From NCBI RefSeq assembly GCF_009371885.1, contig NZ_QLZA01000009.1, positions 1-64,000 of the forward strand: a stretch of DNA of 64,000 nt, written 5' to 3'. The notes beneath the pieces were generated by a model. That model saw only the letters and a list, made by a program, of their open reading frames with translations, did not search any database and was not told the DNA's origin. Shown here one piece after another: positions 26,742 through 35,412 of this stretch (its first letter is position 1; each line of letters opens with the position of its first letter). The position numbers and the translations under genes were made by a program. The stretch is from Bifidobacterium tibiigranuli (GTDB lineage: Bacteria; Actinomycetota; Actinomycetes; Actinomycetales; Bifidobacteriaceae).

Positions 26742-26915
26742 TGCAAAAGCGGGCGAATTTTGCTTCACTAAGGCGTGCATAAGACGCAATATGTGCAGAG
26801 ATTGCGTGCCGACGTGTGGCGGAACGGTGGGTGATGCATGCGAAAGAAGTCGCTGACAGCGCTGACGGCAAAGAACCCCTGTCGTCGGCGCAGGGTTTGC
26901 GATAACCTAGAGCGC

Positions 26916-28382
26916 GTGACTGAGAATGTGAACGAGAATAACGAATTGCGCATCGCCGTCGTCGGTGCTGGCCCCGCCGGCGTCTACTCCTCCGACATCT
27001 TCCTGCGCCAGTTGAAAAAAACCGGCGAGGAACTCGGTCTGGGAGCCAAGGCGCGCATCGACCTATTCGAGAAGCTGCCGGTGCCTTTCGGCCTCGTGCG
27101 TTACGGGGTGGCTCCCGACCACCCGAGCATCAAATTCATTGCCGATGCGCTTGAGAAGACGCTCGACAACCCGGACATTCATCTGTATTGCGATGTTGAA
27201 TTCGGCAAGGACATCACGCTCGACGACCTGTTGGCCCGCTATGACGCGGTGCTCTTCGCAACTGGAGCCGTCGCGGACAAGCCGCTGCTGATTCCGGGCG
27301 CCAATTTGCAGGGAGTGTTCGGAGCCGCGCGTTTCGTCGAGTGGTATGACGGCTACCCCACGGGCGCGCGCGAATGGCCGCTCGATGCCGAGCAGGTCGC
27401 GGTTATCGGCGGCGGCAATGTGGCGATGGATGTGGCCCGTGAGCTTATGCGCGATGCCGAGGATCTCAAGGCTCGCACCGACATCCCCGACAACGTGTAC
27501 GAGGGCATCAAAGCCAACAGGGCCAAGGAGCTGCACCTGTTTGTGCGTCGCGGCGTGGCGCAGACGAAGTTTTCGGTGCAGGAGCTGCGCGAGATGGAGA
27601 AGCTGCCCGGCGTGCAGCTCGTCATCAACGAGGATGATTTCGACTTGGATGATGAAACCGTCGAGAGGGCAGGCGCGAACAAGCTGACCCGCCAGATGGT
27701 CGAGGAGCTGTTCTCGATTCGCGAGATGGCCGAGGATATGGAGGATGACGGCGGCGCTGATTTCGAAGGGAATCCGGCGAAACGCAAATACTATCTCCAT
27801 TTCAACGCTGATCCGGTGGAGATCATCGGCGCTGATGGCAAGGTCGAGGCCATCCGCGTCGAGCGCACCGAAACCGGGGCCGATGGCACGATGCATCGCA
27901 CCGGCGAGTTCGAGGACATCCCCGTGCAGGCCGTCTATCATGCGATTGGCTACAAGCCGGCCAGCGTGCCGGACGTCGCCTACGACGAGGCTCGCACGGT
28001 GCTGGCGAACGATGGCGGCCGGATTCTTGCTGCTGCATCAGGTGAGATTGGACTGTCGGAAGTGCTGCCGCGCCTGTACGCGACCGGCTGGGCGAAGCGC
28101 GGCCCGAGCGGCCTTATCGGCTCGACCAAGTCCGATGCGCTGCTCATCGTGACCAATATGCTCGACGATTTCTCGAAGGATGGCGCTGCCGGCCGCGTTG
28201 CGCCAGACCGCGACCCGGCGTCCGTCGACCAGCTGCTTGCCTCACGTGGGGTTGCGCCGATCGATTTCGCCGGATGGAAGCGCATCGACGCCTTCGAACG
28301 CTCCGAAGGCGCCAAGGAGGGCCGCGAGCACAAGAAGGTCGTGGAGCCCGAGGAGTTGCGGCGTCTGGCGCGTGGTGAGTAG
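26916..28382 (+). CDS. ferredoxin/adrenodoxin-type NADP+ reductase (FprA-like)
   Basis: The flavoprotein of about 488 residues transfers electrons between NADPH and ferredoxin. VVGAGPAGVYSSDIFL binds FAD. LPVPFGLVRYGVAPDHPSIK is the hallmark of the FprA/adrenodoxin reductase family, and VIGGGNVAMDVAREL binds NADP. GWAKRGPSGLIGSTKSDALL near the C-terminus is also conserved. I chose the GTG at 26916; there is no Shine-Dalgarno sequence, and GATAAC a dozen bases before it hints at a leaderless start. The frame is open to an ATG at 26838. The paired MITE-like elements lie just upstream. Confidence 0.9.
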   Translation: MTENVNENNELRIAVVGAGPAGVYSSDIFLRQLKKTGEELGLGAKARIDLFEKLPVPFGLVRYGVAPDHPSIKFIADALEKTLDNPDIHLYCDVEFGKDITLDDLLARYDAVLFATGAVADKPLLIPGANLQGVFGAARFVEWYDGYPTGAREWPLDAEQVAVIGGGNVAMDVARELMRDAEDLKARTDIPDNVYEGIKANRAKELHLFVRRGVAQTKFSVQELREMEKLPGVQLVINEDDFDLDDETVERAGANKLTRQMVEELFSIREMAEDMEDDGGADFEGNPAKRKYYLHFNADPVEIIGADGKVEAIRVERTETGADGTMHRTGEFEDIPVQAVYHAIGYKPASVPDVAYDEARTVLANDGGRILAAASGEIGLSEVLPRLYATGWAKRGPSGLIGSTKSDALLIVTNMLDDFSKDGAAGRVAPDRDPASVDQLLASRGVAPIDFAGWKRIDAFERSEGAKEGREHKKVVEPEELRRLARGE

Positions 28383-28490
28383 CGCGCTGTACGCTCTGAA
28401 GCGGTGCGCTCCAAACTCCGCACTCTAAACTGTGCACTCCAAAAAAAGTGGTAGCATAAAGGCGGGTATGAGGTTCACCCTGGGCACACG

Positions 28491-28576
28491 GCCCGAACCG
28501 CCTTCGGGCTGATGACTTCTGCAGGGATGCAGAGTCATGTCATGTCCTCTCCTCCCTGGAATGATTCCCAAGGAGG
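28491..28576 (+). promoter_or_regulatory. structured 5' leader of the pyrophosphatase gene
   Basis: Three hairpins fit in the leader: CCCGAA/TTCGGG (28491-28508); ATGACTTCTGCA with TGCAGAGTCAT (28512-28538), a four-base loop; and CCTCCCTGGAAT (28551-28562) with ATTCCCAAGGAGG (28564-28576). The last one hides the ribosome site AAGGAGG of the gene. The -10-like TAGCAT at about 28451-28456 lies upstream. The arrangement suggests translation control, but no known riboswitch class was recognised. Confidence 0.5.
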
Positions 28577-28585
28577 GAGTGAGCA

Positions 28586-29095
28586 ATGGCTGATACGTTC
28601 ACCGTCACCATTGAAATTCCGCGCGGTTGCCGCAATAAATACGAAGTGGACCACGAAACCGGCAGGCTGCGCCTTGACCGGACGCTGTTCACATCGATGG
28701 GCTATCCGGCGGATTACGGCTTCATCGACGGCACGCTCGGGCAGGATGGCGACCCACTTGACGCCCTCGTGCTGCTGTCCGAATCGGTGTTCCCCGGCTG
28801 TGCGGTGGAATGCCGGCCGGTGGGCATGATGGTGATGACCGACGAGCACGGCCCGGACGCCAAGATCCTGTGCGTGCCTGCGGATGTGCGCTATGACGCG
28901 ATTCAGGACATCGACGACATCGGTGACTTCACCAAGGCCGAAATCGTCCACTTCTTCGCGCAGTACAAGGTACTCGAACCGAACAAGCATGTCGATGGCG
29001 ACATTCATTGGGAACCGCTGACCAAGGCGCTTGACGAGGTCGCGGCGTCGTTCGAACGCGCGAAGACGGCTGAGTCCGTGGCTGCGACTGCCTAG
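28586..29095 (+). CDS. ppa: inorganic pyrophosphatase (family I)
   Basis: The 169-residue enzyme hydrolyses pyrophosphate to phosphate and drives biosynthetic reactions. The active-site signature [10 protein letters not shown] is present at about residues 53-62, with [15 protein letters not shown] before it and [15 protein letters not shown] after. Length and sequence are standard for a soluble family I enzyme. AAGGAGG lies nine bases before the ATG inside a leader hairpin (see the leader entry). Monocistronic as far as can be seen. Confidence 0.97.
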   Translation: MADTFTVTIEIPRGCRNKYEVDHETGRLRLDRTLFTSMGYPADYGFIDGTLGQDGDPLDALVLLSESVFPGCAVECRPVGMMVMTDEHGPDAKILCVPADVRYDAIQDIDDIGDFTKAEIVHFFAQYKVLEPNKHVDGDIHWEPLTKALDEVAASFERAKTAESVAATA

Positions 29096-29218
29096 CTGGC
29101 CGCCTGAAACTAGCTGTCTAAAGTCGGCTGCCTAAAGCCTGCTGTTTGCAACACGCTATCTACAAAGCAAAATCGCAATCAGCGGGTTTCGCAATCATCC
29201 ATATTCAATATTCACAAC

Positions 29219-29249
29219 GTTTGTTGCACACACAACACGCGCAACAAAC
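29219..29249 (+). promoter_or_regulatory. inverted repeat just before the enolase ribosome site
   Basis: GTTTGTTGC (29219-29227) and GCAACAAAC (29241-29249) are perfect inverted repeats with a 13-base loop (ACACACAACACGC). The repeat ends seven bases before AAAGGAG, so it could be a leader hairpin or an operator at the transcription start. Confidence 0.5.
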
Positions 29250-29270
29250 CACTACAAAGGAGTATCCATT

Positions 29271-30560
29271 ATGAGCAACATCACCAATATTCACGCACGC
29301 GAGATCCTCGATTCGCGCGGCAATCCGACGCTCGAAGTCGAGCTGACCACGGCCGACGGGCAGTTCGGGCTTGGCTTCGTGCCTTCGGGCGCGTCCACCG
29401 GCGAGGCCGAGGCCTGGGAGCTGCGTGACGGCGACAAGCAGCGCTATGACGGCAAGGGCGTGCTTTCCGTCGTCGATAACGTCAACACGACTATCGCGGA
29501 CGCGGTGCGCGGGCTGGATGCCGCCGATCAGCGCGGCCTCGACCGTGCGCTCATCGAGCTGGACGGCACGGACAACAAGAGCAAGCTGGGAGCGAACGCG
29601 ATTCTGGGCGTCTCGCTCGCGGCGCTGCACGCCTCGGCGCAGTCGGCCGGGCTGCCGCTGTACCGCTACTTGGGCGGCACGAACGGCTTCACGCTGCCCG
29701 TCACCTGCATGAACGTGCTCAACGGCGGCGCGCACGCCGATTCGAACGTCGACATTCAGGAGTTCATGCTCGCGCCCATCGGCTTCGACACGTATCACGA
29801 GGCGCTGCGCGCGAACGTGGAGACCTATCACACGCTCAAGTCGATTCTCAAGGACCGCGGCCTGGGCACCGGGCTGGGTGACGAGGGTGGTTTCGCGCCG
29901 AATCTCAAGTCCAACGCCGAGGCGATGGATTTGCTGGTCGAGGCCATCGACAAGGCCGGCTACCGCCCGGGCGAGCAGATCGCGCTGTGCTTCGACGCGG
30001 CGGCGAGCGAGTTCTACGACAAGGAGAAGGGCGTCTATCGCTTCGACGGCGATGAGCGCACTGGCGCGGAGATGGCTGACTACTATGAGAGCCTGCTCGC
30101 CAAGTACCCGATCATCTCGATGGAGGATCCCTTCGAAGAGAACGCTTGGGGCGACTTCGCCGCGCTGACCGCGAAGATTGGTGACAAGATGCAGATCGTC
30201 GGCGACGACATCTTCGTGACCAATCCGAAGCGGCTGCAGCGCGCCATCGAAGAGAAGACCGCGAACTCGCTGCTGGTCAAGCTCAACCAGATCGGCACCG
30301 TGAGCGAGACGCTCGACGCGATGAATCTGGCCTATCGCAACGGTTTCACCACTATGGTGTCGCACCGCTCGGGCGAGACGCCGGACGCGACGATTGCCGA
30401 TCTGACCGTCGGCATGAACGCCATGCAGCTCAAGTCGGGCGCTCCGGCGCGCGGCGAGCGCATCGCCAAGTACAACCAGCTTCTGCGCATCGAGGAGCGG
30501 CTGGGCGGCGACGCACAATACGCAGGCGCGAAGGCCTTCCCGCGCATAGCTGCTAAGTGA
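29271..30560 (+). CDS. eno: enolase (phosphopyruvate hydratase)
   Basis: The 429-residue enzyme converts 2-phosphoglycerate to phosphoenolpyruvate, which also feeds the [12 protein letters not shown] and [20 protein letters not shown] are conserved N-terminal parts. [23 protein letters not shown] and [17 protein letters not shown] hold catalytic and magnesium residues, and SHRSGETPD completes the site. AAAGGAG precedes the ATG. A clear terminator follows (30611-30671). Some bifidobacteria have more than one enolase gene, and the window cannot show whether this is the main copy. Confidence 0.97.
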   Translation: MSNITNIHAREILDSRGNPTLEVELTTADGQFGLGFVPSGASTGEAEAWELRDGDKQRYDGKGVLSVVDNVNTTIADAVRGLDAADQRGLDRALIELDGTDNKSKLGANAILGVSLAALHASAQSAGLPLYRYLGGTNGFTLPVTCMNVLNGGAHADSNVDIQEFMLAPIGFDTYHEALRANVETYHTLKSILKDRGLGTGLGDEGGFAPNLKSNAEAMDLLVEAIDKAGYRPGEQIALCFDAAASEFYDKEKGVYRFDGDERTGAEMADYYESLLAKYPIISMEDPFEENAWGDFAALTAKIGDKMQIVGDDIFVTNPKRLQRAIEEKTANSLLVKLNQIGTVSETLDAMNLAYRNGFTTMVSHRSGETPDATIADLTVGMNAMQLKSGAPARGERIAKYNQLLRIEERLGGDAQYAGAKAFPRIAAK

Positions 30561-30610
30561 GGCTGACGTGGGTGATGCGGTCGATGGCATCGGTCGCTCG
30601 CTGATATGCG

Positions 30611-30671
30611 CGGCAGGCGTTTGGACCTTGAGGCTGCTGCCCCTCCCTCGGTCCAGGCGCCTGCCGTTTTT
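30611..30671 (+). terminator. intrinsic terminator of eno
   Basis: GGCAGGCG (30612-30619) plus TTGGACC pairs with GGTCCA (30650-30655) plus GGCGCCTGCC, followed by GTTTTTC at 30666-30672. The stem is long and GC-rich and the T-run follows at once, which is the standard intrinsic terminator form. Confidence 0.85.
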
Positions 30672-30702
30672 CATATGCATCTTCCACTAAGACGTTCCGC
30701 TC

Positions 30703-30878
30703 AAACGTCACAACGCCCGCAGTATCCGGCACCTAGTGCGGGCGTTGTGGCGTTTCCCTGCGTTTATACGTCACGATTCCCGCACTATATCGACCCTCAT
30801 GCGGGGCTTGTGATGTTTCAGCGCCGTCAGACGTCACAACCCCCGCATAGGGCCCGTTATCATGCGGGGAATGTGACG
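30703..30878. repeat. three tandem palindromic units, CCCGCA family
   Basis: Unit one: arms AAACGTCACAACGCCCGCA (30703-30721) and TGCGGGCGTTGTGGCGTTT (30737-30755), one mismatch in 19. Unit two: ACGTCACGATTCCCGCA (30768-30784) and TGCGGGGCTTGTGATGT (30800-30816). Unit three: ACGTCACAACCCCCGCA (30831-30847) and TGCGGGGAATGTGACG (30863-30878). Every unit has exactly 15 bases between CCCGCA and TGCGGG. The stretch is non-coding. Confidence 0.9.
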
Positions 30879-30883
30879 ATAAC

Positions 30884-30994
30884 CGTTGCCTTTTATACGG
30901 TAAATCGACCCTAACGTGCAAAAAGCAACGTTTCCCAAGTCGGTTTCGTGACCTTGTGCACGTCAGGGTCGAGTTAGCGTACAGAATGCGACGC
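30884..30994. repeat. two 47-bp inverted-repeat units, TTTTATACGG family (copies 2 and 3)
   Basis: Copy 2 runs CGTTGCCTTTT (30884-30894), 25 bases, AAAAAGCAACG (30920-30930); its core TTTTATACGGTA matches the unit at 169-215. Copy 3 (30948-30994, CGTGACCTTGTGCACG at its start and GAATGCGACG at its end) has the same 47-bp length and aligns without gaps but with many changes. They continue the CCCGCA tandem cluster and end about 60 bases before the HtpX gene. Confidence 0.75.
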
Positions 30995-31051
30995 AGCAGC
31001 CTGCAGCGAACATTCAGCAAAAGTCCAGAGGGATTCTTTATTCTGCGGAGT

Positions 31052-32002
31052 ATGACTGGGAATGTGAAGGTGCACGGGCATTTCAACGGACTGAAAACCA
31101 CGCTGCTGTTCGCGCTGATGTGGGCCGTCATCATGCTGATTTGGTGGCTCACCGACGGCAGTCAAGGCACGCTCGGCATATACATTGTCATCGGCCTGGC
31201 GACGACCTTCGGCTCGTATTGGTTCTCCGACAAGCTGGCCATCGCCTCGATGCACGCGCGCGAGGTCTCCGAGCAGGAAGCGCCGGTGCTGTACCGCGTG
31301 GTCCGCGAGCTGTCCGCCAAGGCCGGCAAGCCCATGCCACGCATCACCATCGCCCCGACCATGAGCCCGAACGCTTTTGCCACCGGCCGCAACGAGCGCC
31401 ATGCGGCGGTGTGCTGCACGCAGGGCATCCTGCAGATGCTCAACGAGCGCGAGCTGCGCGGCGTGCTCGGACACGAGCTCATGCACGTCTACAATCATGA
31501 CATTCTCACCTCCGCCGTTGCGTCGGCGATGGCGACAGTCATCACCTATCTGGGGTATTCGCTCATGTACTTCGGCGGCGGGAACAGCCGAGACAATCGC
31601 AATGGCTCAGGCGGTGGCGGCCTCGGCGCGATCGGCATGCTTGTTAGCATGATTCTGGCCCCAATCGGCGCTTCGCTGATTCAGATGGCCATCTCCCGCA
31701 CCCGCGAATTCGACGCTGACGAAGACGGCAGCCGACTGACCGGCGACCCCGAAGCCCTTGCTTCCGCGCTGAACAAGATCTCCACCGGGGCGCAGGCCGA
31801 GCCGATGCCGCAGACCGCCGGCACGCAAAGCGTTTCCGCTATGATGATCGCAAACCCCTTCTCCTCGCAGGGTTTCAGCCGCCTCTTCTCCACGCACCCG
31901 CCGACCGACGAGCGCATTTCGCGCCTGATACAGATGGCGCAGGAGATGCGCGAAAGCGGCGTCGAGGCCGGTGGCCCGGGCGGTCCGCAGGTGGGGTATT
32001 GA
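31052..32002 (+). CDS. htpX: HtpX-like membrane zinc metalloprotease
   Basis: The protein of about 316 residues degrades damaged membrane proteins. HELMH within LGHELMHVYNHD is the zinc-binding HExxH site, and REFDADEDG supplies the third ligand Glu. Two N-terminal helices (LLFALMWAVIMLIWWLT and IYIVIGLATTFGSYWF) and two later ones flank the active site, as in HtpX. A Gly/Asn-rich loop (FGGGNSRDNRNGSGGGG) is a usual variable region. I chose the ATG at 31052, which gives the family-length N-terminus; the frame is open to 30956 across repeat sequence. Confidence 0.92.
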   Translation: MTGNVKVHGHFNGLKTTLLFALMWAVIMLIWWLTDGSQGTLGIYIVIGLATTFGSYWFSDKLAIASMHAREVSEQEAPVLYRVVRELSAKAGKPMPRITIAPTMSPNAFATGRNERHAAVCCTQGILQMLNERELRGVLGHELMHVYNHDILTSAVASAMATVITYLGYSLMYFGGGNSRDNRNGSGGGGLGAIGMLVSMILAPIGASLIQMAISRTREFDADEDGSRLTGDPEALASALNKISTGAQAEPMPQTAGTQSVSAMMIANPFSSQGFSRLFSTHPPTDERISRLIQMAQEMRESGVEAGGPGGPQVGY

Positions 32003-32010
32003 GGTGCGGC

Positions 32011-32178
32011 GCGCACTACTGCGATCCCCGTTGGCGTAGTGCGAGCGAAACGCACACTGTGCATGGTAGCTTTTTGATGCTGGAACGTTGAAATTTCGCC
32101 GATTAGCTTCTATAACGACACAACATGAAATGTGCGTTTTCTACGCACTATGTAAAGCCGGCCCGCCGTAGTGCGCAT
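32011..32178. repeat. inverted repeats with CGCACTA cores
   Basis: CGCACTAC (32012-32019) and GTAGTGCG (32036-32043) form one inverted repeat with a 16-base spacer. CTACGCACTA (32141-32150) and TAGTGCGCAT (32169-32178) form another with an 18-base spacer. The region lies between the convergent HtpX and DUF3021 genes, so it may also end transcription from both sides. Confidence 0.55.
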
Positions 32179-32188
32179 CGATTATCGG

Positions 32189-32926
32189 TTACTCATCCAA
32201 ATCATCGCGCTGATTGCGATGCCGCAACGTTCTGTTCATGCGTTCGGTGAGCAGCCAGCCGTGCAGCACGACGCCCAGCCAGATCAGGATATAGATGCCG
32301 ACGAATGACGCGGCGAATCCGGGGAAACGCTGCGGCGAAAGCATGACGTACCAGCGATTCGTGAGCAGCCAGCCGACCACGAGGGCGAAGGTGAGCGGGC
32401 AGTGGATGAGCAGAATCGCCCAATACGGGATCTGCAGTTTGAACAGCAACGTCAGCTCGCCGATCAGCGCGGACATGACGAACAGGGAAACCACGCTCAG
32501 CGGCGTGATGGGAATTGGCCGTTGATCGAGGATCTCGTCGAACAAAAAAACGAAGGAGCCGACTCCGATGCCAATCATGGCATTGATGATGAGCTCGCGC
32601 AGCACCGATGCCACGCGCGACGGCTCGCGCGATGACGACGACATCTGCTGTTCCGCTGCGACCGGCGTCAGACCGGAAAGCTGCGACAGGAGTTGCTCGC
32701 GGGACTGGATGGAGCCGGTCCCCGCTGCGGTACTTTCTGCCGCGTTGCGTTCGAGAGTGCCGGTCTCCGCCGTGTCAATTGCGCCCGTACCGATTCCTGC
32801 CATGTAATCCAGACTTGCTGATGTCCCTGATGTCTCGTCCATGCTCAACTCGTTCATGTCGTTGCCGTTCGCGTTCTCTGCCGCAGCGGCATTCGTATTC
32901 GCGTCAATATTCGCATCCATGCTCAT
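32189..32926 (-). CDS. DUF3021 membrane protein
   Basis: The 245-residue protein has a long polar N-terminal part (about residues 1-105, rich in Ala, Asn, Ser, Thr) and four hydrophobic helices after it (INAMIGIGVGSFVFLFDEI, LSVVSLFVMSALIGELTLL, YWAILLIHCPLTFALVVGWLL and FVGIYILIWLGVVLHGWLL). Four helices and a charged end are typical of DUF3021 proteins, which are usually encoded next to a LytTR regulator, as here. The start overlaps the regulator stop by four bases. It may modulate the regulator at the membrane. The polar N-terminus is unusually long. Confidence 0.8.
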   Translation of the reverse strand: MSMDANIDANTNAAAAENANGNDMNELSMDETSGTSASLDYMAGIGTGAIDTAETGTLERNAAESTAAGTGSIQSREQLLSQLSGLTPVAAEQQMSSSSREPSRVASVLRELIINAMIGIGVGSFVFLFDEILDQRPIPITPLSVVSLFVMSALIGELTLLFKLQIPYWAILLIHCPLTFALVVGWLLTNRWYVMLSPQRFPGFAASFVGIYILIWLGVVLHGWLLTERMNRTLRHRNQRDDLDE

Positions 32927-33378
32927 GCCTCCAAAGCCTCGCGCAGCGCGGGCACGTACCTGCGGCTTACGGTTTCGCGGATATCGCCGGACAGCCGCGC
33001 GGTCATATTGCCCGAGTAGCTCGCTTCCAGCGATTCCAGATGGCGCAGGTTGATGACGGCCTGGCGCGATATCTGCACGAAATCGCGCGCGGGGAGCTTC
33101 GCCATGAGTTTGACGAGCCGATTTCGGGTGGTCAGCGTCTGCGATGTGGTGCGCACTAGCAAGTCCTCGCCGTGAACCGCGATGGTGACGATTGCTGATT
33201 TGCGCACGATTTCCAAGCGATTCGCGGTTTCGATGGGAATCGTGGCCGAGGCGGTCTGCCCTATAGCCTCCACGGAGCGCATAAGCGCGGAAACCGCGGG
33301 CGTGGGGCTGGCCGCCTCGACGATGACGTTCACCTCGCCATCAGCGAGCTCGGGATTCGCCCTGAAGATAATGCTCAC
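32923..33378 (-). CDS. LytTR-domain DNA-binding regulator
   Basis: The 151-residue protein has a C-terminal LytTR DNA-binding domain: GEDLLVRTTSQTLTTRNRLVKLMAKLPARDFVQISRQAVINLRHLESLE is broken here into its parts LPARDFVQISRQAVINL and the later GDIRETVSRRYVPALREAL. There is no response-regulator receiver domain, so it is a stand-alone type. The start is a GTG at 33376-33378. It overlaps the ABC permease end by 38 bases. Together with DUF3021 and the exporter it forms a four-gene unit, probably a self-regulated efflux system. Confidence 0.85.
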   Translation of the reverse strand: MSIIFRANPELADGEVNVIVEAASPTPAVSALMRSVEAIGQTASATIPIETANRLEIVRKSAIVTIAVHGEDLLVRTTSQTLTTRNRLVKLMAKLPARDFVQISRQAVINLRHLESLEASYSGNMTARLSGDIRETVSRRYVPALREALEA

Positions 33379-34342
33379 CGCGCCCTCGCCTCTGATTCGT
33401 TGCGGACAATTGTCTTGTCCCCAATCGTACGAGGAGAACGGCCAATACGATAATCACGGTGATGCCGGCGAGCAGCGCGAGGTCCTGGGCGGGCGTGGTG
33501 AGCGAGCCGCCGATCTCGTATCCGATGCCCATATCCTTGCGGAAGTTCTGCGCGGCGGATGCCGGAACCGCGCTGAATGCGTCCGATATGGTGTCGCCCA
33601 GCAGCAGCCGGCGGAAGAGCGAGGCGGAGTATGCGCCCGGCCAGAGCTTCATGACATGCTGTGCGCCGGCGGGCACTGCGCCGAGCGGTACGTAGACGCC
33701 GCTGAGGAAGCCGGCCGCCGTGCCGATGACGGTGCCCAGACTCGAATTCGCGCGCTGTGTCGAGACCGACACGGTGAGGGCGAAGGCCAGCGCCGCGCCG
33801 AAAATCGCAGCAAGCGCTATCAATCCGAGCAGCTTCGCGTCGGTGGCCGCGTTGCGCCAGGGAAGCGTCACATGGTCGATCACGGTGAAATACGCTCCGG
33901 TGACGGCCAGCACGATGAGCTGCATGACGAAGCCGATGATTGCAGAGCTGGCGAGATAGGAGGCCTGTATCCGCCACGGCGAGCGGCAGGCGAGGCGGAA
34001 GTCGTCGGTCAGGCCGTTTTCGCGGTCGTAGACCATCTGGCTCATGCCAGTCAGGGGCGTAGTGATGGCGGTGATTGACAGGATGCCGCCTATCAGCCAC
34101 GGGTCGAGCAGGTCGCTGACGGTGACGGGGGTTGCCGTGCTTGCTGCGGCTGAGCCGTGTGCGGCGGCCGCGCTGACGGCTGCGTTGCCGGCATTCATGG
34201 CGTTGGTCCAGTTGCCTTCCAAAGTCTGTTTGAGGAAGACGATATACAGCACGAAGGCGATAAGCGCGCCGAGCAGCGAGAACAGCATATTCGTGCGGTT
34301 GCGGGTGAAGAGCAGCAGGTTGCGTTTGGTGAGGGCGATCAT
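33341..34342 (-). CDS. ABC-2 type transporter permease
   Basis: The 333-residue membrane protein has an N-terminal helix after LTKRNLLLFTRNRTNM, a large extracellular loop (Ala/Thr/Ser-rich, about residues 35-75) and five further helices, the ABC-2 layout. The ATG at 34342 follows AAGGAGT and overlaps the ATPase stop by four bases, so the two are coupled. Typical cargo for such pairs are drugs, peptides or polysaccharides; the cargo here is unknown. Confidence 0.85.
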   Translation of the reverse strand: MIALTKRNLLLFTRNRTNMLFSLLGALIAFVLYIVFLKQTLEGNWTNAMNAGNAAVSAAAAHGSAAASTATPVTVSDLLDPWLIGGILSITAITTPLTGMSQMVYDRENGLTDDFRLACRSPWRIQASYLASSAIIGFVMQLIVLAVTGAYFTVIDHVTLPWRNAATDAKLLGLIALAAIFGAALAFALTVSVSTQRANSSLGTVIGTAAGFLSGVYVPLGAVPAGAQHVMKLWPGAYSASLFRRLLLGDTISDAFSAVPASAAQNFRKDMGIGYEIGGSLTTPAQDLALLAGITVIIVLAVLLVRLGTRQLSATNQRRGRGEHYLQGESRAR

Positions 34343-35412
34343 GAGCGAGACTCCTTGGAAGTGGTGGCGGGTGTGGGGTTTGGGGTGGTGATTTGGTCGG
34401 CATCGACGGTGCCATTTTCGTTGTGGCCGGTGAGCGTAAGGAACACGTCGTTCATCGTGCCGCGCAGGCAGCGGAAATCGAGTATGTATGGTCGCATCGC
34501 TGTCAGTAGTCCGATGCATTCGTCGGCGCTGGACACGCTCAGATGCAGGTGATTGCCGTCGATTGTGGCAGTTGTGGTAGTTGCGGCGGCCTTTGTTGCT
34601 GTGTCTGGCTGGCTTGCCGCAGTCGAAGTCGCAGATGCAGACGCTCCGTCAGCATCATCGAATCGCTGCGCACGAGCCACATAATCCCGCGCAATCTGCT
34701 CGATTTCCTGCCGATGTTCCGGGCTGAAGGTGATGTCCAACGTGTACTGCGTGTAGCGCTGGATCAGCTCCCGCGCCGAGCCCTGCGCGTGGATGACACC
34801 GTGATCGATAAGGTAGACCTGCTGCGCGTAATTGGCCTCCTCAAGATAATGCGTGGTGAGCAGAATTGAGAGATTCTCGCGCTTGCGCAGCCCGTCGAGC
34901 ATCGTCCAGAGCGTGCGCCGCGTCGCAATATCCAAGCCGGTCGTAGGCTCGTCGAGTATCAGCAGCTCGGGCTGATTGATGAGCGCGCGGGCGATGTCGA
35001 TGCTGCGACGCTGCCCGCCCGAAAGTGAGCCATATTGCTGGCCCGCGAAGGATTCGGCGCCGACCAGCGCAATGACTTCGTTCACCCGGCCGCGCGGCGT
35101 TCCCGGATACAACCGTGCGCGTATCGAGAGATTCTCGCGTACCGTCAGCGTCGGGTCGAGCACGCTGCCTTGGAACACGACGCCGAGGCGCGGTGCGGGG
35201 GCGTTCGACTGAGACTGAGCGCCATATTCGATTTCGCCGCCATCGGGCTTGGCCAGCCCGGTCAGCATGCTGATCGTCGTGGACTTGCCGGCCCCGTTCG
35301 GCCCGATCACCGCTGTCAGCGCGCCCGGCTCGATATCCAGCGAAACATCGTGGACGGCCTCGTGCTTCCCATACCATTTGGACAGATTGCGTGCCCTCAT
35401 CACCGTGCTCAT
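34339..35412 (-). CDS. ABC transporter ATP-binding protein
   Basis: The 357-residue ATPase powers the ABC-2 permease that follows. Walker A is GPNGAGKST, the Q-loop region is LGVVFQGSVLD, the signature is SLSGGQRRSIDIARAL and Walker B is ELLILDEPTTGLD. The C-terminal extension (about residues 215-357) carries an Ala/Thr-rich low-complexity section before LRGTMNDVFLTLTG. The ATG at 35412 follows GGAGGA by five bases; the open frame extends further upstream without support. It starts the exporter-LytTR-DUF3021 unit. Confidence 0.93.
   Translation of the reverse strand: MSTVMRARNLSKWYGKHEAVHDVSLDIEPGALTAVIGPNGAGKSTTISMLTGLAKPDGGEIEYGAQSQSNAPAPRLGVVFQGSVLDPTLTVRENLSIRARLYPGTPRGRVNEVIALVGAESFAGQQYGSLSGGQRRSIDIARALINQPELLILDEPTTGLDIATRRTLWTMLDGLRKRENLSILLTTHYLEEANYAQQVYLIDHGVIHAQGSARELIQRYTQYTLDITFSPEHRQEIEQIARDYVARAQRFDDADGASASATSTAASQPDTATKAAATTTTATIDGNHLHLSVSSADECIGLLTAMRPYILDFRCLRGTMNDVFLTLTGHNENGTVDADQITTPNPTPATTSKESRS

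Noticed and set aside
29205..30680. Long minus-strand frame opposite enolase (491 codons)
   Set aside because: It is the shadow of a strongly biased GC-rich gene; enolase is certain on the plus strand and the shadow protein is His/Arg/Val-rich without motifs.
30703..30994. Palindromic tandem repeats considered as a CRISPR array
   Set aside because: The units are imperfect palindromes with varied arms and only three or fewer per site, the variable part lies inside the palindrome, and no cas genes are near.
30956..31051. Upstream extension of HtpX to 30956
   Set aside because: The extension would translate repeat sequence (unit at 30948-30994) and is not found in HtpX proteins; the ATG at 31052 gives a standard N-terminus.
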